Below are positions 1 to 4,308 of a DNA stretch of 6,350 nucleotides, piece after piece. The stretch covers positions 1-6,350 of the forward strand of contig MUZY01000071.1 in the NCBI GenBank assembly GCA_003266065.1, given 5' to 3'. The stretch's first letter is position 1, and every line of letters starts with the position of its first letter. The notes beneath the pieces are model-generated. The model made no database searches. It saw nothing but the letters and a program-made list of their open reading frames with translations, and was not told the origin of the DNA. This DNA is from Methanosphaera sp. rholeuAM130. GTDB lineage: Archaea; Methanobacteriota; Methanobacteria; Methanobacteriales; Methanobacteriaceae. The position numbers and the translations under genes are program-made.

Positions 1-128
1 ATGGAATTGCAACACTCGAATACACGCTACCAGGCGATATGCCAACAGGCACATACGCACTAACTGCAGTATTCGAAAATGCAAGCTATCAACGTTCAGC
101 TGACAGTGAATCATTGACAATAGAATAA
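1..128 (+). CDS. C-terminal end of an adhesin-like surface protein (partial, Ig-like repeat)
   Basis: The third reading frame is open from the window edge (first full codon at 3) to a TAA at 126-128, giving 41 residues that begin GIATLEYTLPGDMPTGTYAL and end SESLTIE. The pattern is Gly-x-Ala, a Pro/Gly turn, G-T-Y-x-L-x-A-x-F, then a Tyr and a final beta strand. This is the closing half of the bacterial-type Ig-like repeat common in adhesin-like proteins of Methanobrevibacter and Methanosphaera. The same kind of strand ending (NVTAVF..AGY..AENSTTMTV) occurs in the large surface gene at the other end of this window, so the two are probably paralogous. No transmembrane segment or sorting motif follows the repeat, so if the protein is surface-bound its anchor lies elsewhere or is non-covalent. 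The start and most of the gene are outside the window. Confidence 0.8.
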   Translation, partial: GIATLEYTLPGDMPTGTYALTAVFENASYQRSADSESLTIE

Positions 129-133
129 CCATT

Positions 134-157
134 CTATTTTTTCCTTTTTTTCTTTTT
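134..157 (+). terminator. Oligo-T terminator of the upstream surface-protein gene
   Basis: Just downstream of the TAA at 126-128 the plus strand becomes a pyrimidine tract made of several T runs (six T, then seven T, then five T, separated by single or double C). There is no GC-rich hairpin in front of it. Intrinsic termination in archaea needs mainly such U tracts, so this is a likely transcription end for the partial gene. Confidence 0.65.
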
Positions 158-194
158 CCAAGTCTATTCAACACTCCTCAAAATATCCACTCAT

Positions 195-258
195 TTTAAA
201 GAATAAATCATATAAATGTTTAAAGAATAATAATTTTAAAATAGAATCACATATAAAT
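195..258. repeat. Short repeated A/T motifs upstream of the radical SAM gene
   Basis: The 12-mer TTTAAAGAATAA occurs exactly at 195-206 and at 219-230. A related TTTAAAATAGAAT lies at 235-247. The 9-mer CATATAAAT occurs exactly at 209-217 and 250-258. The block therefore looks like an imperfect duplication with a 24-41 bp offset that includes two TATA-like elements. In such AT-rich DNA some of this could be chance. It could also be a duplicated promoter or a set of operator half-sites. Confidence 0.4.
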
Positions 259-260
259 AT
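252..260 (+). promoter_or_regulatory. TATA box of the radical SAM gene
   Basis: TATAAATAT lies about 35 bp before the ATG at 295, which predicts transcription starting near 282 and a leader of roughly a dozen bases. A second, weaker TATA-like element (211-217) would give a leader of about 55 bases. A GTGAT at 284-288, complementary to the archaeal 16S rRNA 3' end, sits six bases before the ATG and acts as a short Shine-Dalgarno. Confidence 0.55.
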
Positions 261-294
261 ACTATCAATGATAAAACTTTTTTGTGATTAGTCC

Positions 295-1854
295 ATGATT
301 GAAGAATACAATACCGTTATAAAAAATCCGCGTAAGGTAATTACCCGTTATGCATCATGTTATCCCAATATATACAGGGTTGCCATGAGTTCACTGGGCT
401 ACCATATAATATACGATTTTCTGAACGAACGCGAGGACATCTACTGTGAACGCGTTATATACCCCCAGACAAAGAGTATTGAAACGCGTACCCCCCTAGC
501 GGAGTTTGATATTGTCGGATTTACCCTTCAGTTTGAACAGGATTACCTTAACATGATTGACATGCTCAAGCGAAGCGGTATTCCCCTTTTGTCAAAGGAC
601 AGAAAACCACATCACCCCCTGGTTATAGCGGGCGGTCCATGTGCAGCATCAAATCCCCTGCCAATATCAAATTTCGTTGACTTCTTTGCAGTTGGTGACG
701 GGGAACTGATGCTTGATGAAATCGTTAATATACGTCAGGATACCAACAACCCAAGGGCGGACATTTTCGACTTTCTTGAAATACCCGGGATATACATTCC
801 CGGTCAAAGGGTTAAGCTTCAGAATGTCAAGAACATGAAGGATGCACACCGCCCCATATATCAAATCGTCACGAAGACCGATAATCCTAAGTTTACCCCG
901 GCATTCGGCGATGATGCATTTCTTCTTGAGGTTTCACGCGGCTGCAGTCGTGGATGCAGATTCTGTATGAGCGGATGCATGTACCGGCCAAGACGTGAAG
1001 TGAAAATGGAAACACTGATAGATACGGCCATTAAAACCAGACAGGTAACCGGCCACAATAAGGTTGCCCTGATAGGAGAGGCAGTAAGTGATTACAGCAG
1101 GATTGAAGATTTGTGCAGCATACTTTCCGAGGAAGGTTTTCAAATAGCCACACCTTCACTAAGGGTAGAAAGCGTAAGCGACGAACTGCTTGAAATACTC
1201 AAACAAAGCGGTCTGAAAACAATTACCATAGCACCAGAGACCATACAGTCACAAAGATGGAAGCTGAACAAGCCCATGACAGACCATCAGATACATCATA
1301 CGATAGACCGTGCAATAAACTTGAAGTTAAAAATCAAGATGTATCTTCTCTTGGGTACTCCGCAGGAATCAAAGGAGGACATCCTTGAATTGGTCAACTT
1401 CTTAAGGGGCATAACAAGCCGCGGCGTCAGATACAATACCATTAAAACCAGCGTCAATCCATTGATTCCCAAGCCGCATACCCCCCTGCAGTGGATGGGC
1501 TTTGACTATGATGATTTATTCGACAAGTTCAAAAAGTACAGCGTAAGGCTTAAGTATTCCCATAAGCAGGAAAACCTTAAGAAAGCCACGATGCAATATG
1601 TGCTTACCAATTCAGGAGGCGAGTTGAACAAGCTGCTTAGAATTGGCGACAGGATTCAGTTCAGGGATTGGTATAAACTGGCAGCCAACATAAACAAGAT
1701 TAAACAAAACGAGGAGTATACTCTTCCATGGCATGAAATTGATGTTGGCATCAGCAACAGATTCCTTAAAAATGAATATGAGAAGGTCAAGACCGGTCAG
1801 ATTACACCGTGGTGTGAAGAGGGTGCCTGCAATGGCTGTGGAGCCTGCAGGTAA
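295..1854 (+). CDS. Radical SAM protein with B12-binding-like N-terminal domain, substrate unknown
   Basis: A complete 519-residue cytoplasmic protein. Residues about 15-200 resemble the Rossmann-like cobalamin-binding-type domain that precedes many radical SAM cores (IVGFTLQFEQDY; AGGPCAASNP around 112-121; GDGE), but no DxHxxG cobalamin-ligand motif is visible. The radical SAM core follows: SRGCSRGCRFC supplies the CX3CX2C [4Fe-4S] ligands Cys217, Cys221 and Cys224. Other core motifs are GEAVSDYS (from 261), APET (313-316), NKPM (325-328), LLGTP (near 352-356) and NPLIPKPHTPLQW (388-400). The C-terminus has PWHEIDVGIS and then Cys507, Cys512, Cys515 and Cys518, the last in the penultimate residue, which may bind a second iron-sulfur cluster. 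The IPKPHTPxQW and terminal Cys motifs resemble the uncharacterised COG1032/TIGR03960-like group; that placement is from memory of the family. In bacteria some relatives carry an additional C-terminal DUF2344 domain, absent here. The start is supported by a GTGAT Shine-Dalgarno and TATA box. The gene stands alone, convergent with its downstream neighbour. The reaction is unknown. It appears more GC-rich than the other genes here. Confidence 0.93.
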   Translation: MIEEYNTVIKNPRKVITRYASCYPNIYRVAMSSLGYHIIYDFLNEREDIYCERVIYPQTKSIETRTPLAEFDIVGFTLQFEQDYLNMIDMLKRSGIPLLSKDRKPHHPLVIAGGPCAASNPLPISNFVDFFAVGDGELMLDEIVNIRQDTNNPRADIFDFLEIPGIYIPGQRVKLQNVKNMKDAHRPIYQIVTKTDNPKFTPAFGDDAFLLEVSRGCSRGCRFCMSGCMYRPRREVKMETLIDTAIKTRQVTGHNKVALIGEAVSDYSRIEDLCSILSEEGFQIATPSLRVESVSDELLEILKQSGLKTITIAPETIQSQRWKLNKPMTDHQIHHTIDRAINLKLKIKMYLLLGTPQESKEDILELVNFLRGITSRGVRYNTIKTSVNPLIPKPHTPLQWMGFDYDDLFDKFKKYSVRLKYSHKQENLKKATMQYVLTNSGGELNKLLRIGDRIQFRDWYKLAANINKIKQNEEYTLPWHEIDVGISNRFLKNEYEKVKTGQITPWCEEGACNGCGACR

Positions 1855-1870
1855 GATTTATAACAAATAT

Positions 1871-1905
1871 TAAAAAAAGAAGCAGGTCACAAAGAAAAAA
1901 AATAA
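1871..1905 (-). terminator. Oligo-T transcription end of the asparagine-synthase-like gene
   Basis: Read on the minus strand, the 60-bp convergent spacer after the TAA at 1915-1917 holds two T tracts: T8 at 1902-1895 flanked by further T's, and T7 at 1878-1872. These suit archaeal oligo-U termination of the minus-strand gene. The plus strand of the same spacer has only A tracts, so the radical SAM gene has no equivalent stop signal before it enters the neighbour's coding region. Confidence 0.6.
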
Positions 1906-1914
1906 TTTGGAGGG

Positions 1915-4059
1915 TTATTCCTTTTTGACCTTATCTGAAATGGTTCTGATAGGCTTTGTTATTTTCCAACTGGTTGAATTGACCATTATTTTCTTTTCAT
2001 CCTCCAGTTGCTGATATTTTTCCTTAAGAACCGTATTGTTCTCCTTTAACTTATCTATTAACTCTGCCTTATCATTATTGAATTTGTCCAAATCTCTTAT
2101 CTGTCTATTCTTATCATTTATGACTGCATATAATTCTTCAGCCTTTTCTTCCAGTTCACGCTTATTTTTATATAATATTTCAATCAATTTTTCCTTATCT
2201 TCCATGTTCTTGGTTAATTGATTGACGTTCTCAAGATTAGTGTTTTCCTGATCTTTTTCCCGTTTCAGTCTAACGATGTCCTTATTGTAGGCTATGAATG
2301 CCTTTATTGTATCTTCATCAGTCGTATCAAGATTCTCTTCATCCTCAACCTCAAAATCAACGTCCAATTCTTCCTTAAGATCACATGCATCTTCCGTTTT
2401 AAATAAAACTATCGCTTCCAATATATTGTAGACCTTCTGGGATAATCTTACGTTGCCTTCAATATTATCCAATGTCAATTCATCTATAAACGATTCCTTG
2501 ACAATGTCCTTTATCAGATGATAATTATCTTCAATGTATTTATGTATATGATCATAGTATTTAACGAGATATAAATTTTTATAGTTTAATCTTCCGGGCA
2601 CCTTATTGTCTATCGGCGGTACCGGATTTTGCGTGAACTGGTTGTTGAAAAGTGGTATTTCCAAGAGTTCAGGATTGCTTCTTCTTATCAGTTCCACATG
2701 ACACTCAAGGTTATTTATACTGTCTATTGAACCGTTGTAATTATATTTGACCAATGTGTCCGATGCAAGGGGCAAGAGATTAAACCTATGGTTGAATTCC
2801 GTTTCGTGTGCAGCCGAAAACCATCTTCCCCTGTTTAATATTTTCTTTATTTTCGGATATTTTTTGATGTCCTTCATGCTTTCGGCATATTTTCTTTCGA
2901 ATTCTATATCGTCACGTATTATTTTATCACTATATTCTGATGTTATAATGTCATTGTGTGCTATCTCTTTTTTTGACTTTTCCAATACCTCGTCAACTGT
3001 TAAATCAGCAGTGAATGCATCTTGCTTAAGGTATTCATGTCCATCCAATCGTATGCCATCCATGGATTTTGGAAATATCCTGCCCAGATCCCACGGACTC
3101 ATCTCAAATTCCCTGTCGAATATGTGAATGGACATTCTTCTAAGAAGATTTTCCGATTGGGCAGTCTGCTTCAGGGCGGGGGTTTTATGTTCAATGTCCA
3201 ACGTGTCGCAAATCATCTTACCTATAAATACCTCAGGAGAATAGACCGGTCCAGCGGTAAATGCTTCTTTTACATGATTATGATAGAGTGACAAGAGTAA
3301 ACGGGAGTCCATTCCACCTGTTATTCCAATACTTAAGTGTTCCATCAATCCCTTCTGTGCAAATGCATTTACCTGTGAAGCGATTCTTTGATAGCACTCA
3401 TCCCAATATTTCTCCGGGTCTTCGGCATACAATTTATTTAGGCGTTCGTCATACAGGAAATCAGGCTTGAATTCCAATTCCAATTTGTCTGATATGCTGA
3501 TTTCGGTTCCGAATGGTATAAAGTAAATGTTTTCATATATCGTTTCATCGGTTACTGCCATGTTCTGCAGTTCAATGTGTGATGCCACATGTTTCCTGTT
3601 GATTGTATCGAAATCAAACAGCTTGGATATCGTAAATATCCTTGAAGAAATGCAGTAGCCGTCTTCCTTTTTGGCATAGTATAATGGGGGACATTCCAAA
3701 CTTCTGACTATTGATCCATTACCGCAACTGTTTAACTTACCGTATATATACAATCCATCCAATTGTTCACCGTCATCCATATCCAACATGTCCGCTTCAA
3801 GCAATTCATCTTCGGATACTTTTTTAACCCACCCATGGATAAATGACAGATTATTGTCCTCATCGTCAAAGACTTTATATTTCTGATATGTTACAATATC
3901 TGGATTTCTTCCAATGAACAATGTCTTCCTGTCATCGGAAATCCACTCATATTCAATATGCTCACATATTATGGATGTAGTGTTATTGAATGTTTCACGT
4001 ATTTGATCCTGTCGTTTTTCATCGATTGTTTCATTACTATGCAATAGAACAAACTGCAT
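1915..4059 (-). CDS. Asparagine-synthase-like protein with coiled-coil tail ending in SWKITKPIR
   Basis: A complete 714-residue protein. Residues 1 to about 210 have the shape of a class II glutamine amidotransferase domain (PPLYYAKKEDGYCISSR; then TDETIYENIYFIPFGTEISI, matching the family's 'T-x-Y-x-x-I-x-x-L-P-P-G' stretch). However, the second residue is Gln, not the nucleophilic Cys2, so glutaminase activity is not expected. About 220-530 is the ATP-pyrophosphatase synthetase domain, with PP-loop SIGITGGMDS at 243-252 (Asp251). Such domains adenylate a carboxylate for amide formation. The tail is not part of the usual family: an acidic linker (about 560-583), a Lys/Glu-rich coiled coil (about 593-692), then SWKITKPIR at 697-705. 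SWK-T-P-R motifs are known at the ends of surface-polysaccharide glycosyltransferases, so modification of a cell-surface glycan is a reasonable inference; amino-acid biosynthesis is less likely. The start has GGGGAT four bases upstream, an imperfect Shine-Dalgarno. The gene is divergent from the adhesin-like gene. Substrate unknown. Confidence 0.9.
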   Translation of the reverse strand: MQFVLLHSNETIDEKRQDQIRETFNNTTSIICEHIEYEWISDDRKTLFIGRNPDIVTYQKYKVFDDEDNNLSFIHGWVKKVSEDELLEADMLDMDDGEQLDGLYIYGKLNSCGNGSIVRSLECPPLYYAKKEDGYCISSRIFTISKLFDFDTINRKHVASHIELQNMAVTDETIYENIYFIPFGTEISISDKLELEFKPDFLYDERLNKLYAEDPEKYWDECYQRIASQVNAFAQKGLMEHLSIGITGGMDSRLLLSLYHNHVKEAFTAGPVYSPEVFIGKMICDTLDIEHKTPALKQTAQSENLLRRMSIHIFDREFEMSPWDLGRIFPKSMDGIRLDGHEYLKQDAFTADLTVDEVLEKSKKEIAHNDIITSEYSDKIIRDDIEFERKYAESMKDIKKYPKIKKILNRGRWFSAAHETEFNHRFNLLPLASDTLVKYNYNGSIDSINNLECHVELIRRSNPELLEIPLFNNQFTQNPVPPIDNKVPGRLNYKNLYLVKYYDHIHKYIEDNYHLIKDIVKESFIDELTLDNIEGNVRLSQKVYNILEAIVLFKTEDACDLKEELDVDFEVEDEENLDTTDEDTIKAFIAYNKDIVRLKREKDQENTNLENVNQLTKNMEDKEKLIEILYKNKRELEEKAEELYAVINDKNRQIRDLDKFNNDKAELIDKLKENNTVLKEKYQQLEDEKKIMVNSTSWKITKPIRTISDKVKKE

Positions 4060-4095
4060 ACATATCCCCTATCCTATTTTACTATAACTTTCCTT

Positions 4096-4111
4096 AATAA
4101 TATTATTTATT
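4096..4111. repeat. 16-nt intergenic repeat, copy A (contains a 12-bp palindrome)
   Basis: AATAATATTATTTATT is identical to the sequence at 4263-4278. Its first 12 bases (AATAATATTATT) are a perfect palindrome. This copy falls in the predicted leader of the minus-strand asparagine-synthase-like gene, just downstream of its likely transcription start. It could be a binding site shared by both promoters; the low complexity makes this uncertain. Confidence 0.45.
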
Positions 4112-4113
4112 TT

Positions 4114-4132
4114 TTAACCTATTAAAGGTTAA
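4114..4132. repeat. Inverted repeat TTAACCT-N5-AGGTTAA, candidate operator
   Basis: Two perfect 7-base arms (4114-4120 and 4126-4132) are separated by ATTAA. The repeat contains the only G/C-bearing symmetric arms in a very AT-rich stretch. It lies 7-33 bp downstream of the minus-strand TATA box and so spans the predicted start of transcription of the asparagine-synthase-like gene, where archaeal repressors often block RNA polymerase. If transcribed it could instead form a weak hairpin in the leader. Confidence 0.5.
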
Positions 4133-4138
4133 TTATAA

Positions 4139-4147
4139 TATTTTATA
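4139..4147 (-). promoter_or_regulatory. TATA box of the asparagine-synthase-like gene
   Basis: On the minus strand TATAAAATA reads from 4147 to 4139. Transcription would start near 4117-4121, giving a leader of about 60 bases before the ATG at 4059. Other A/T-rich stretches closer to the start codon (for example around 4099-4110) could also act, so the choice is tentative. Confidence 0.45.
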
Positions 4148-4241
4148 GACAATATCTCATTTAAAGAAATATTTGCAAATTAGAATCTCCAATATATCTG
4201 CATATTCTTAATTTTAATCTATGGACATTAAAAAAAGAAAA

Positions 4242-4251
4242 TATATAAAAT
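4242..4251 (+). promoter_or_regulatory. TATA box and purine-rich BRE of the large adhesin-like gene
   Basis: TATATAAAAT is preceded by an A/G-rich stretch (4230-4241, AAAAAAAGAAA-like) that suits the TFB recognition element. Transcription is predicted near 4270-4275, about 35 bases before the Shine-Dalgarno-defined start. This is the strongest-looking promoter in the window. Confidence 0.6.
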
Positions 4252-4262
4252 ATGTTAAATAG

Positions 4263-4278
4263 AATAATATTATTTATT
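4263..4278. repeat. 16-nt intergenic repeat, copy B (contains a 12-bp palindrome)
   Basis: Exact second copy of the sequence at 4096-4111, in the same orientation, 167 bp away. Here the palindrome AATAATATTATT (4263-4274) covers the predicted transcription start of the adhesin-like gene, about 12 bp after its TATA box. Confidence 0.45.
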
Positions 4279-4296
4279 ATAGAATATGATTTATTA

Positions 4297-4304
4297 GAGG
4301 TGAT
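4297..4304 (+). promoter_or_regulatory. Strong Shine-Dalgarno that points to an ATT start
   Basis: GAGGTGAT is an 8-base match to the complement of the archaeal 16S rRNA 3' end (AUCACCUCC). The only well-spaced codon in the open frame is ATT at 4309-4311, four bases downstream. The same four-base spacing is seen between GGGGAT and the ATG of the divergent gene. An in-frame GTG at 4300-4302 lies inside the Shine-Dalgarno itself and has no site of its own upstream. Confidence 0.7.
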
Positions 4305-4308
4305 TATC

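Noticed and set aside
491..1486. C6 homopolymers at 491-496 and 1481-1486 as possible phase-variation tracts in the radical SAM gene
   Set aside because: They are short, fall in conserved codons (Thr-Pro-Leu contexts) and the reading frame is intact. Six bases is below the usual length for slippage-driven switching.
2747..3470. Plus-strand open frames of 126, 89 and 69 codons
   Set aside because: They are antisense to the conserved synthetase domain of the asparagine-synthase-like gene and overlap one another. They have Phe/Ser/Leu-rich composition and no recognisable motif.
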